Part shown: positions 16,363-24,903 of the stretch, piece after piece
How positions within the stretch are numbered: the stretch's first letter is position 1
Layout of the letters: every line of letters begins with the position of its first letter
DNA from: Armatimonadota bacterium
Lineage (GTDB): Bacteria; Armatimonadota; JAAZEB01
Assembly: GCA_012512505.1 (NCBI GenBank)
Contig: JAAZEB010000214.1
Coordinates: 1-34,628, forward strand
Direction of reading: 5' to 3'
Length of the DNA: 34,628 nt
Position numbers and translations under genes: made by a program
Notes under the pieces: model-generated
What the model was told of the DNA's origin: nothing
What the model saw: the letters and a program-made list of their open reading frames with translations, nothing else
Databases searched by the model: none

Positions 16363-19104
16363 GTGAGTCGATACGGCTTCATCCGGAGAGTGGCTTTCCC
16401 GGCGGCGGTGCTGGCCGCTGCCCTCCTGTGCGGGGCTCCAATCTGGGGCCAGGGGCCCGGAGGCACGCCCGGCGGCGGCACGGGTGGTACGGGTGGCACC
16501 GGCACCGCTGGTGGCGACCCGATCAGCGGTCAGGCCACCGTGCTGCGGCTCAGCAACCAGTACATCGTGCTGGTCTACGGCCGCGATGGCACCCCCGCCG
16601 TGGTCGTTCCCGCCGCGCCGGATACCTCGATCAGCGGGCGCTGGGGCATCGCCACCACCGGCGGCGATCCGGACACGGCCGCCGATGATAACCGGCAGGT
16701 GTTCGCCTGGAACTTCCTCAGCTATCAGGTAGAACCGCAGCTTGCGGACCAGGCCACCAAGTGGTACCGCCTCGGCGACTCTGGCTCCGGGAGCTACGTC
16801 GTCGGCCCGATCGTCGACCTGCCCAGCCAGACGATCACCTCCACCTGGCAGACCAGCGGCGACATCCAGGTGCCCACCGGCGACGGCACCAACACCGAGG
16901 CGCAGCCGGCCGGGGTGCAGGTCGATGAGAAGCTGGCGCTTCTGCGCGACATGGTGCGGGTGGAGTATACCTTCCGCAACACCAGCGGGTTTGCCCGCCG
17001 GGTGCGTGCCCGCCTCTTCGTGGACCCGCTGGAGGACGCAGCCTGGATCACCGGCCGTCAGCTCGTGGAGTTTGAGACGGACTATCCGGACGGGCGCGTG
17101 CCGGACGAGTGGCGCATCTACAGCCCGATGTCCGCCCCGGAGATGGTGGTCCGCGGCATCCTCAACCGCTTTGGTGCCACCCGGCCGAACCGCTTCGTGA
17201 TCGGTGGCACAGGCCTGCTGTGCAACCCGCCTACCTGGGACTACGCGATCAACCCCGCGCTGCGCATCTACGGCACGCCGGACCCGGCCAATGAGGCTTG
17301 CCAGGCGCAGTACGAGGCGTTCCGGCTGCTGCCGGGCGAGACGCGGACGATTGTCGCCTACGCCGGCCTCGGTACGGCCGATCAGGATCCCACGCCGCCG
17401 TACGTGCTGGCGGCCCAGGGGCCGAAGACGCTCGGCTTCGTGCTGGGTGACGACCCGAACACGTCCGAACTGGAGGAGTCTTACACCACCCCGGGTACCT
17501 TCACCATCCGCGGCTTCATCTATAACTGCGCGGAGTTCGACATCACCAACGCCAGCCTCTTCCTGACGCTGCCGCCGGGCCTGCGCCTAGCCGCTGGCGA
17601 AACGGCCGTGCAGCAGATTGGCACCGTTCTGCGGATGCAGGAGGGCGCGGCGAGCTGGACGGTGGAGGTGGAGCCGGGCGTGTCGGGAACGCTCCACTAC
17701 ACGATTACCTCTTCCGGGGTGCCGGTCAACTCTAAGACGGTGACCAGCAGCATCGAGATCCCGGCGCAGACGCGGCGCAGCTTCAAGCCGGGGCTGTCGA
17801 TGATCAGCCTGCCGTTCCAGTTCGCCAACCCGGACACCGCGCGGGCCCTCGGCCTGCCGGCCGACCGCATCCGCCTGGCCCGCTGGCAGCCGGACACGCA
17901 GAAGTACGCCTTCTACCCGGATCCGGCGGTGGCGACGGTGGCGCCCGGCGCCGGCTACTGGTTCAAGCCGGACCTGGCCACGACGATGAAGCTGCAGGGG
18001 GCCACCCCGGTGGCGCGCAGCCTGTCGGCGAACTTCGTCCTGCCGGTCAAGCCCGGCTGGAATATGATCGGCGCGCCCTACGTCTACGCCGTGCCCTGGG
18101 CCAACACCCGGGTGTCCGACGGTCAGCAGGTGCTGTCGCTGGATGAGGCGGCGCGCGCTGGCTGGGTGCGGCCGACGTTGTTCACCTACAACCCGAACCT
18201 CTCGCCCCCAGGCTACGAGTTCAAGGCGATCGCCGATGCCAGCCTGGAGCCGTGGGTTGGTTACTGGCTGCGCGCCGACCGCGAGTGCTTCCTGTTGATC
18301 CCGCGGGTAACTGCGCCGTATGCCTCTATCGCGGCGCCGGATCAGCGCTCTGCCGCGGACGGCTGGCGCATCCAGCTTGCCGCGCGCACCCGCACCGCGT
18401 CGGACCTGTTCAACTTCGCCGGCGTCTCGCGGGCGACGCCCGACGGCTATGACCTGAGCGACATCGACGAGCCGCCGGTGCCGGGTGAGAGCTACGTCTC
18501 GCTGCGCTTTGTCCACTCGGACTGGGGCCGCAACAGCGGCTTCTACACCCAGGACATTCGCAGCGACGAGTTCGCCGGCGAGAAGGTGTGGAACTTCGAG
18601 GTGGCTACCGACAAGCCGGGTCAGGATGTGACGCTGACCTGGCCGGTGGTGAACACCCGGCTGCCGCGCAACTTCTCGGCGACCCTGGTCGATCTGGCTA
18701 CCGGCAAGCGCGTTTCGCTGCGCACCGCCGCCCACTACCAGTTCCAGTCGACCGAGGACCCGCGCCAGTTCCAGTTGGTGATCACCCGCCGGGCTACCAA
18801 CCGCCTGATCATCACTGACCTGCAGGTGGCCCCGGTGCGTGGGCGAGCCGGCGCGCGCGCGATCAACTTCCAGTTGAGCGGCGAGGCGGCGGTGGATGCC
18901 CGCGTGCTGGCGCCCGATGGCAAGGTGCTGTCGGAGGTGGCGACCGGCGCGGCCGGCGCCCCGGGCCGCAACGTCCTGATCTGGGATGGCACCAATCGCC
19001 AGGGTGTGCGCCTCATGTCCGGCGTGGTGCTGGTGGAAGTGATCGCGACCGATCCGAACGGCAGCACGGTGCGCGCTTTGCGCCCCTGCGTCCTCACCCG
19101 CTAA
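16363..19104 (+). CDS. Exported protein with orphan ectodomain and shared C-terminal module
   Basis: Protein of 913 residues. It has a signal peptide (AFPAAVLAAALLCGAPIWG) and then a glycine/threonine-rich linker (GGTPGGGTGGTGGTGT). Residues about 50-470 form a beta-rich region I cannot place in a known family (e.g. VRVEYTFRNTSGFARRVRAR). Residues about 475-913 are the same C-terminal module as in the products at 5838 and 13181: GLSMISLPFQF, KPGWNMIGAPYVYAV, EPWVGYWLRA and a FlgD-like Ig domain ending RALRPCVLTR. The start is GTG at 16363 behind GGAGGAG. It is the last gene before the strong terminator at 19154, so the cluster ends here. The function is unknown; surface exposure is inferred from the signal peptide and its paralogues. 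Confidence 0.83.
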   Translation: MSRYGFIRRVAFPAAVLAAALLCGAPIWGQGPGGTPGGGTGGTGGTGTAGGDPISGQATVLRLSNQYIVLVYGRDGTPAVVVPAAPDTSISGRWGIATTGGDPDTAADDNRQVFAWNFLSYQVEPQLADQATKWYRLGDSGSGSYVVGPIVDLPSQTITSTWQTSGDIQVPTGDGTNTEAQPAGVQVDEKLALLRDMVRVEYTFRNTSGFARRVRARLFVDPLEDAAWITGRQLVEFETDYPDGRVPDEWRIYSPMSAPEMVVRGILNRFGATRPNRFVIGGTGLLCNPPTWDYAINPALRIYGTPDPANEACQAQYEAFRLLPGETRTIVAYAGLGTADQDPTPPYVLAAQGPKTLGFVLGDDPNTSELEESYTTPGTFTIRGFIYNCAEFDITNASLFLTLPPGLRLAAGETAVQQIGTVLRMQEGAASWTVEVEPGVSGTLHYTITSSGVPVNSKTVTSSIEIPAQTRRSFKPGLSMISLPFQFANPDTARALGLPADRIRLARWQPDTQKYAFYPDPAVATVAPGAGYWFKPDLATTMKLQGATPVARSLSANFVLPVKPGWNMIGAPYVYAVPWANTRVSDGQQVLSLDEAARAGWVRPTLFTYNPNLSPPGYEFKAIADASLEPWVGYWLRADRECFLLIPRVTAPYASIAAPDQRSAADGWRIQLAARTRTASDLFNFAGVSRATPDGYDLSDIDEPPVPGESYVSLRFVHSDWGRNSGFYTQDIRSDEFAGEKVWNFEVATDKPGQDVTLTWPVVNTRLPRNFSATLVDLATGKRVSLRTAAHYQFQSTEDPRQFQLVITRRATNRLIITDLQVAPVRGRAGARAINFQLSGEAAVDARVLAPDGKVLSEVATGAAGAPGRNVLIWDGTNRQGVRLMSGVVLVEVIATDPNGSTVRALRPCVLTR

Positions 19105-19153
19105 GCGGCGGGCGAGGATCGCGGGGCTGCCGCGCCGGCAGGTTGCCAGTGAG

Positions 19154-19193
19154 CACGCCACACGGGCAGGCGCCCGTGTGGCGTGTCTTTTCT
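19154..19193 (+). terminator. Strong intrinsic terminator ending the exported-protein cluster
   Basis: A 14-bp perfect stem, CACGCCACACGGGC (19154-19167) with GCCCGTGTGGCGTG (19172-19185), has a 4-nt AGGC loop and is followed by TCTTTTCT. It lies 50 nt after the stop at 19104 and only about 9 nt before the Shine-Dalgarno site of the next gene. Confidence 0.9.
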
Positions 19194-19213
19194 GGGCATG
19201 GAAGGAGTTTGTG

Positions 19214-20485
19214 ATGGCAGAGCAGCTTGCAGTGAATGGAGGCACCCCGGTCACGCGCGAGCCATTCCCGAGCTGGCCGTATTTCGACGAGGCGACGATC
19301 CAGGCGGCGATGGAGCCCCTGCGCAGCGGCAAGGTGAACTACTGGACCGGCCCACTGGGGATGGAGTTCGAGCAGCGGTTCGCCGAGTGGTGCGGCGCGC
19401 GCTACGGCATCTCCACCAGTAACGGCACCAGCGCCTTGCACACGGCGCTGGCTGGCCTCGGCAGTGGCCCCGGCGACGAGGTGATCGTGCCTTCTTACAC
19501 CTTCATCGCCACCTCCTTCTCGGTGTGCCAGGCGGGCGCGATCCCGGTCTTTGCCGACGTGGAGCGCGAAAGCCACACCCTGGATCCCGCTGCCGTCGAG
19601 GCCGCAATCAGCGAGCGCACGCGCGCGATCATGCCGGTGCACCTCTACGGCATCATGGCGAACATGGGCCCGATCTTGGAGATTGCCAAGAAGCATAACC
19701 TGTTCGTGATTGAGGACTGCGCCCAGGGGCACGGGGCGGAGTACCGCGGCCGCCGCGCCGGCACCATCGGCGATATCGGTGCCTTCTCCTTCTGCCAGAG
19801 CAAGCACTTCACCACCGGTGGGGAGGGCGGCTGCGTCGTCACCGACGACGAGGAGGTTGCCTGGCGCTGCCGCTCGTTCCGCGACCACGGCTACGACGTG
19901 GCCCAGCGCCTGAAGCTGCTGGAGCTGGAGGCGAAGCTGCCGTACATCCACAACATGGTCGGCTTTAACTACCGGCTGACGGAGATGCAGTCGGCAATCG
20001 GCCTGCAGGCGCTGGCGAAGATGGATAACTGGAACCTGCGCAACCGGCGGCGCAATGCCGAGCGGCTCACCAGCCACCTGCAGTCGTGTGAGGCGATTGA
20101 GACGCTGCCCCTGGACACCCCGGAGCGGCGCAACTCCTACTGGCTCTACCCGATCTCGCTGCGGATGGAGCGCCTCACCTGCTCGATCAAGCAGTTCACC
20201 CAGGCGCTGGAGGCCGAGGGGATCCCCTGCGGGCCGGTGCTGTGGCCGCAGTGCTATCAGGAGCGTGCCTACCGGAACCACAACGGCTTCGGCCGCCTCA
20301 ACTACCCGTTCGGCGATCCGGCGGCGCGCCCCGAGGCGGTGCAGTACGACCGCTGCTACTGCCCCAACGCGGCCTACCTGGAGCAAAACACCTTCTTCGT
20401 GCCGGTTCACCCGGTGTATGAAGAGCGGCACATGGATCTGATCGCCGCCGGGATCCTGAAGGTGGCCCGCGCCTACGCGCGCTAG
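19214..20485 (+). CDS. DegT/DnrJ/EryC1/StrS-family PLP aminotransferase
   Basis: PLP-dependent enzyme of 423 residues; relatives aminate keto-sugars for cell-surface glycans, antibiotics or nucleotide sugars. The fold-type I features are present: substrate-side STSNGTSALHTALAGL, the PLP-binding EDCAQGHGAEY and the Schiff-base lysine in QSKHFTTGGEGG (near K197). The late conserved segment HNMVGFNYRLTEMQSAIGL is also there. ATG at 19214 follows AAGGAG with a 6-nt gap; the upstream ORF-track start lies inside the terminator. No other sugar-nucleotide genes are next to it, so the substrate cannot be deduced. The terminator just upstream leaves no room for a promoter between it and the gene, so expression depends on read-through or on a promoter further upstream. 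Confidence 0.92.
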   Translation: MAEQLAVNGGTPVTREPFPSWPYFDEATIQAAMEPLRSGKVNYWTGPLGMEFEQRFAEWCGARYGISTSNGTSALHTALAGLGSGPGDEVIVPSYTFIATSFSVCQAGAIPVFADVERESHTLDPAAVEAAISERTRAIMPVHLYGIMANMGPILEIAKKHNLFVIEDCAQGHGAEYRGRRAGTIGDIGAFSFCQSKHFTTGGEGGCVVTDDEEVAWRCRSFRDHGYDVAQRLKLLELEAKLPYIHNMVGFNYRLTEMQSAIGLQALAKMDNWNLRNRRRNAERLTSHLQSCEAIETLPLDTPERRNSYWLYPISLRMERLTCSIKQFTQALEAEGIPCGPVLWPQCYQERAYRNHNGFGRLNYPFGDPAARPEAVQYDRCYCPNAAYLEQNTFFVPVHPVYEERHMDLIAAGILKVARAYAR

Positions 20486-20499
20486 ACGCCGCCGTTCCG

Positions 20500-20610
20500 C
20501 CTGGCGTGGACGCCAGGTGCCGGAGGCTGGTTCGTTTCTCGCGAGGGGCGAAGCGTTCGCCGGGTTCGGGCCGCACCCTCGATGGCCTGAGCCCGCGGGC
20601 GCTTCGCCCC
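20500..20610 (+). other. Two stem-loops in the leader of the MFS gene
   Basis: CCTGGCG-TGGA-CGCCAGG (20500-20517) is a short hairpin after degT. GGGGCGAAGCG (20545-20555) and CGCTTCGCCCC (20600-20610) form an 11-bp perfect long-range stem, whose loop holds a CGGG-rich region. The ORF-track start at 20506 would run through both. Confidence 0.55.
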
Positions 20611-20637
20611 GTCACCGCATGCGCCGCTACCCGTGCC

Positions 20638-21867
20638 ATGTCAACAACACTCACCGCCACCCCCCCTGCGGCCCGGGCGCTGGCCCGGCGCTTGCAGGTG
20701 CAGTACTTTCTCGTCTTCGCCCCATTTGCCATCGTCACCACCTACCAGAACCTGCACTTCAAGCGCCTTGGCTTCAGCGACTCGCAGATCGGCAGCCTGA
20801 ACGCGATCGCGGCGATCCTGGCGGTCATCTCGCCACCCCTCTGGGGTTACGTCACTGACCGGTTGGGAGAGAAGCGCGCCCCGCTGGCGATCCTGTTGAT
20901 TACCTCCGGTGCCCTCTACCCGTTCTTCCTCGGCACGCGCTCCTTCCTCGCGGCGGCGATATTCCAGGGGGCTTTCTCCTTCTGCTTTGCCCCTTGCGTG
21001 GCGCTGACCGATGCCCTGGTCCTGGAGCAGCTTCCCCGTGCCGGTGGCGACTACGCACGGCTGCGCCTCTGGGGCTCGATGGGGTTCATCTGCACCCTGC
21101 TGGCGTTCGGGTTGTTCCTCGGGGGTGGCCCGCTGGCTCGCGCCGGGGCGCAGGGCAGCCTCACGGCTACCTTCATTGCCTTTGCCCTGGTCCGCCTGGT
21201 GAACACGGCCTGGGTGCTGCGGCTGCCGCCCGGCGAGCCGGTGGCCCCCGGCGCTGCCTTAGGCGGCGAGGTGCGCGCTTTGCTGCGCAGCCGCACCCTG
21301 ATCCTCTTCTTCGTGGCGATGCTCCTGGGAATGACCGCCCTGCGTGCCTACTACGTCTTCTTCAGCATCTACCTCGACGGCCTGGGGGTGGCTGATAGCT
21401 GGAAGGGCGTCTTCTGGAGCCTGGGAGTGGCCGCCGAGGTGGGCTTCATGCTTGTGGCGGGCCGACTGCTGCCCCGCCTGGGGGTGAAGTGGATGCTCGC
21501 CATCGGGCTGGCCGGCGGTGCCCTGCGTCTGCTCCTGTTCTCCTTCTCGCTGCCAATCGCCATGGTGGCTCTGGCCCAGGGCTTGCACGCTCTCGCCTTC
21601 GGGGCGACGCACATCGCCACCGTCACGTTCATCAACGACACCGTGCCCGACCGCCTCCGGGCCAGCGGGCAGACGTTTTACGCGGCGGTGGTCACCGGCC
21701 TGGGCGGCGCCGTGGGGTCGCGGTTGTCGGGCGACCTGGCGCAGGCGTTCGGCATCGGCGGTGCCTTCCGCCTGTGCGCGCTGTTGGCCGGGGTGGCGGT
21801 GCTGGTGGTGCTGCTGCTGCCCGGGCGGAAGGCACTGTCGGCGAACCACCACGCCGGCGGTGCGTAG
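20638..21867 (+). CDS. MFS transporter, HcaT/nucleoside-symporter-like subgroup
   Basis: Integral membrane protein of 409 residues, about 12 membrane helices by hydrophobicity. The opening VQYFLVFAPFAIVTTYQNLHF and the loop GYVTDRLGEKRAPLAI between helices 2 and 3 match the MFS_1-like group that includes the phenylpropionate permease HcaT and nucleoside symporters; LGFSDSQIGSLNA is also typical. The substrate is unknown. I place the start at ATG 20638, because the ORF-track N-terminus is arginine-rich and runs through leader stem-loops. No good Shine-Dalgarno site is visible. It follows degT on the same strand with a gap of about 150 nt and precedes the LOG-family gene. Confidence 0.87.
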   Translation: MSTTLTATPPAARALARRLQVQYFLVFAPFAIVTTYQNLHFKRLGFSDSQIGSLNAIAAILAVISPPLWGYVTDRLGEKRAPLAILLITSGALYPFFLGTRSFLAAAIFQGAFSFCFAPCVALTDALVLEQLPRAGGDYARLRLWGSMGFICTLLAFGLFLGGGPLARAGAQGSLTATFIAFALVRLVNTAWVLRLPPGEPVAPGAALGGEVRALLRSRTLILFFVAMLLGMTALRAYYVFFSIYLDGLGVADSWKGVFWSLGVAAEVGFMLVAGRLLPRLGVKWMLAIGLAGGALRLLLFSFSLPIAMVALAQGLHALAFGATHIATVTFINDTVPDRLRASGQTFYAAVVTGLGGAVGSRLSGDLAQAFGIGGAFRLCALLAGVAVLVVLLLPGRKALSANHHAGGA

Positions 21868-21961
21868 GACGCCAGGCGCCCCGTGGCAACCGCCGGGAGG
21901 CTCAGGGTATGCCCTGGCGGATCCTGGCCGGCAGCCCAGCGGATGAGAGGAGGGAGGGAGT

Positions 21962-22819
21962 GTGCAAGAGCGTGAGGTGCCGGCGCCCGAGCCGTCGATC
22001 CCTCGGCAGCCGGGGGTGGACGAGATCCGAGACCGACTGCAGCACGTGCTTGACGAGTATCTGATGCTCGACGCCATCCTGCGGGAGATCCAGAGCACTC
22101 GCTTCCGGGTCTGCATCTTCGGTTCGGCACGCATCCAGCCGAGCGACCAGACCTACAAGCTTGGGCGGAAGCTCACCCGGCAGTTGGCGATGGACGGGAT
22201 CGACATCGTCACCGGTGGCGGCCCGGGCCTGATGGAGGCGGCCAACCGCGGCGTGCGCGAGGCCCGCACCGGCCTGAGCATGTCCTACGGCGTCACCATT
22301 GAGTTGCCCAGCCTGGCCGAAATGGCCAACAAGCACCTGGACATCAAGAGCTCGCACAAGCGCTTCTCCTCCCGCCTGGACGAGTTCATGCGCCTGACGC
22401 ACGCGGTGGTGGTCGCGCCCGGCGGAATCGGCACCTTGCTGGAGCTGATGTACGTGTGGCAGTTGCTGCAGGTGGGGCTGATTGAGAAGCGTCCGGTGGT
22501 GCTCCTCGGCCAGAAGCTGTGGGGCGGGCTGGTGGAGTGGATCCGGCGGGAGATGCTCCCCTGCGGCTTCATCAGCCCGGAGGACCTGGAGCACGTCACG
22601 GTGGTAGACACCCTGGAGGAGACGCTGGCGCTGGTGCGCGATGCCCACAAGGCGTTCAACGAGGAGCACGCTGACACTGCCGCTGCCGCCCTGCGCGAAG
22701 GTGGCCAACCCGGCCCCCCGCCAGTGCCGACCCCCGGCGGTGCTCCCCCGGCCGGTCCGGCTCGCGGCCGCCGGCGCCCGCTGCCCCCGGCGCGTACCCC
22801 CTCCACGTCCGAGCAATAA
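21962..22819 (+). CDS. LOG-family (TIGR00730-type) nucleotide phosphoribohydrolase
   Basis: Protein of 285 residues with a Rossmann-like lysine-decarboxylase fold. The LOG signature APGGIGTLLELMYVWQ is intact, as are the nucleotide-binding VTGGGPGLMEAANRG and the arginine-containing segment SSHKRFSSRLDEFMRL. Relatives cleave nucleoside 5'-monophosphates into base and ribose 5-phosphate (plant cytokinin activation, bacterial PpnN). The core (about 55-240) is normal size. It has extra N-terminal residues and a C-terminal tail of about 40 residues rich in proline, glycine and arginine, probably disordered. The GTG start at 21962 follows GGAGGGAG. The gene ends in a convergent arrangement with the fucose isomerase-like gene. 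Confidence 0.88.
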   Translation: MQEREVPAPEPSIPRQPGVDEIRDRLQHVLDEYLMLDAILREIQSTRFRVCIFGSARIQPSDQTYKLGRKLTRQLAMDGIDIVTGGGPGLMEAANRGVREARTGLSMSYGVTIELPSLAEMANKHLDIKSSHKRFSSRLDEFMRLTHAVVVAPGGIGTLLELMYVWQLLQVGLIEKRPVVLLGQKLWGGLVEWIRREMLPCGFISPEDLEHVTVVDTLEETLALVRDAHKAFNEEHADTAAAALREGGQPGPPPVPTPGGAPPAGPARGRRRPLPPARTPSTSEQ

Positions 22820-22933
22820 CCGGCAAGCTGCTCGCGGCGCGGAGTGACCCCCATCCGCGCAGGGTGCTGGTCACCCCGCAGGAGCGGCGACTCCGCCGAG
22901 GGTGAGGTGCGGCAGCACAGAGGAGGGGAGGGG

Positions 22934-22967
22934 GCCCTCCGCGCCGCCAGGAGGCAGCGCGGAGGGC
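22934..22967. terminator. Hairpin between convergent genes, putative bidirectional terminator
   Basis: GCCCTCCGCGC (22934-22944) and GCGCGGAGGGC (22957-22967) form an 11-bp perfect stem with a 12-nt loop. It lies between the ends of the LOG-family gene (+) and the fucose isomerase-like gene (-). No strong T tract follows on either strand; the minus side is C/T-rich. Confidence 0.7.
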
Positions 22968-22981
22968 ACAGAATGGGCGGC

Positions 22982-24697
22982 TCAGCGGCCGCGCAGCAGC
23001 TTGGCGTTTGCCTCGCCGCCGTTCTGCAGGTAGAGGAGCGGCGTGGGCCGATCCACCCCCTCCAGGTAGGCGGGCCGGGCCTGCCACGGCGTCAGCGAGA
23101 GCACGTTGGTCAGGTCCATCCAGTATTCGAGGCGGGCCGGGTTCAGGCCCCAGTTCATGTGGAAGTGGTTGGCCGGGGCGAACTGCTTGTACTCGCCCAT
23201 GCTGGCGTACTTCGGCACCACGAAGGTGTGCGGCCAGGTCGGCGAGGAGGTGTGGCACACCGCGTCCGACAGCTTCGCCGGCAGATCCACGGTTACCGCC
23301 TCATCCCACACCATGGAGAAGAGGCCGCTGAGGGCGTTGTAGCCGAGGCGGCCGGCAATCCCCTCGATGCCGCCGGGCGACACGAACGTCACCGAGTTGC
23401 CGCCGCCGGGGAAGTAGTCCGGGTCGGCCTGGGGCATGGAGACTCCCCGCATGATCTCCTCCACGCTGGCTCCGGGCATCGCGGCCCAGTCCAGCGCGGC
23501 GCTGCCGGAGTTGTCGCCGTCCACCAGGCCCTTGCGGCGCCACAGCCCGTCCGGCTCCACCTCTGCCAGGCCGAGGTTTTCGGCAAGCTGGTTGATCTCC
23601 CACGGCTCCCACACCTTGCGGAAGTCCATGAACAGTGGCGGGGTGCCGCCGGCCAGGTAGGTGAAGGCGAGCATCGTCAGCAGGCCCTGCACGTCCGCCT
23701 CGGTGGCGTAGGGCAGCGGCGCCTTGCGGCCGTTGTGGTCGAAGGTGGAGTTGAACAGCGACTCCATGATGTCGGCCACCGGCAGCGGCAGACCGCGTTG
23801 GTCGGACCCCCACTCTAGCTGGCTCATGAAGCCGCCGCCCACCGCGTTCAGGTCGCGCAGCAGGTCGCGGGAGATCAGGTACATAGCCAGGCTCTGGTCG
23901 AGGCGGGCGCGGTCAGCGGCGTCGCGCAGCTCCAGACGGTCGCCCAGGTGCTCCTGCAGCCACGACCGGAGCGCGGCCTGCTCCTGCTCGTCGTAGGCCT
24001 TCTTCTGGAGCATGTCGGCCAACAGCTTCATGTCGAGCCGGGTGATCTCCAGACCGAAGGTGCGGCGGGTGGGAATGATGTGGGCGAGCGCCGTCTCCAT
24101 GCCCATCGAGTCGTGTCCGAAGATCACCACCCGTCGGCCACGCAGCGCCTGGCGCGTCACCGCCGCGTAGCACCAATCCACCAGCGCCTGCGCGGTGCTG
24201 GCGGTCATCTGGGGGTGCTGGCCGGTGTCAGGCCAGGTGCCGACGTTGATGTGGATCAGCCGGCCGTACTGCGAGATCGCGCCGTTGGCGGCGTGGGTGA
24301 AGACAACGCCGGGCCGCGGCCCGCTATTGCCGCAGGTGAGGTTGATCGGCACCTCTTCGGGGAACTGCGACAGCAGCGAAATGAGCCCAAGCTGGGGGAA
24401 CGCCCAGGTATCCGGGGCGCACACCAGGATGTCTACCCCTTCCGCCTGGAACTGCCGGGCGACGATATCGGCCTGCGGCTCGCCATCCACCAGCACCGGC
24501 GAGTAGACTACCGGCACCGCGGTGCCGTCAGGGAGGGTGACCCCTTCGGCAATGACGTTGGCCGTCATCTCCACGATGTTCACCGCGCGCTCGCGCGACG
24601 CCGGATCGATCCGCGGGTCGCAGGTGGCGAACACACCGATCGTGGGCAGCTTGGCGCTTGCCTTCTGCTCCAGAGGCAATCTCTTCGCAACAGCCAT
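22982..24697 (-). CDS. L-fucose/D-arabinose isomerase-like protein
   Basis: Protein of 571 residues, the size of FucI (about 590). FucI converts L-fucose to L-fuculose (or D-arabinose to D-ribulose) with a divalent metal. The N-terminal part contains TIGVFATCDPRIDPASRERA and CAPDTWAFPQLGLISLLSQF; the middle has GHDSMGMETA. Likely metal ligands lie around MSQLEWGSDQR (glutamate) and NSTFDHNGRK (aspartate near 319), with a C-terminal ANHFHMNWG histidine. The start ATG at 24697 follows GAGGAG; the ORF-track extension to 24979 is out of character. No fucose kinase or aldolase is nearby. It lies downstream of the ABC permease with a 206-nt gap, so it may have its own promoter, though I see none. 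Confidence 0.88.
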   Translation of the reverse strand: MAVAKRLPLEQKASAKLPTIGVFATCDPRIDPASRERAVNIVEMTANVIAEGVTLPDGTAVPVVYSPVLVDGEPQADIVARQFQAEGVDILVCAPDTWAFPQLGLISLLSQFPEEVPINLTCGNSGPRPGVVFTHAANGAISQYGRLIHINVGTWPDTGQHPQMTASTAQALVDWCYAAVTRQALRGRRVVIFGHDSMGMETALAHIIPTRRTFGLEITRLDMKLLADMLQKKAYDEQEQAALRSWLQEHLGDRLELRDAADRARLDQSLAMYLISRDLLRDLNAVGGGFMSQLEWGSDQRGLPLPVADIMESLFNSTFDHNGRKAPLPYATEADVQGLLTMLAFTYLAGGTPPLFMDFRKVWEPWEINQLAENLGLAEVEPDGLWRRKGLVDGDNSGSAALDWAAMPGASVEEIMRGVSMPQADPDYFPGGGNSVTFVSPGGIEGIAGRLGYNALSGLFSMVWDEAVTVDLPAKLSDAVCHTSSPTWPHTFVVPKYASMGEYKQFAPANHFHMNWGLNPARLEYWMDLTNVLSLTPWQARPAYLEGVDRPTPLLYLQNGGEANAKLLRGR

Positions 24698-24715
24698 GGT
24701 ATGACTCCTCTTCTC

Positions 24716-24803
24716 CCTCCCGAGCGGTCTCGGGAGGCACCACCACTCTTTTCCTCTTCCCCCGGCGGGCAACAGCAGGTGTCCCCCTGCCGCTGTCCGC
24801 CGG
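24716..24803 (-). promoter_or_regulatory. Leader hairpins upstream of the fucose isomerase-like gene
   Basis: CCTCCCGAG (24716-24724) and CTCGGGAGG (24729-24737) form a 9-bp stem with a 4-nt loop directly upstream (on the minus strand) of the GAGGAG ribosome binding site. A second stem of about 40 nt spans about 24762-24803 (CGGCGG/CCGCCG with ACAGC/GCTGT). The rest of the 206-nt gap shows no recognisable promoter. Confidence 0.5.
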
Positions 24804-24903
24804 CAACCAGCTTGCTGCTTGCCTGCACCCCTCCACTGTTCGGGAGCCGCGCAGGCGGTTCCTCCACTCCCGGGCGGTAGACCGGCCAGCGGCGCCGCCT
24901 TGC

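Noticed and set aside
11039-19104. Shared C-terminal module as a classical type IX secretion CTD
   Set aside because: The module is far longer than a type IX CTD, the end sequence is different, and no Por/Spr genes of that system are in the window.
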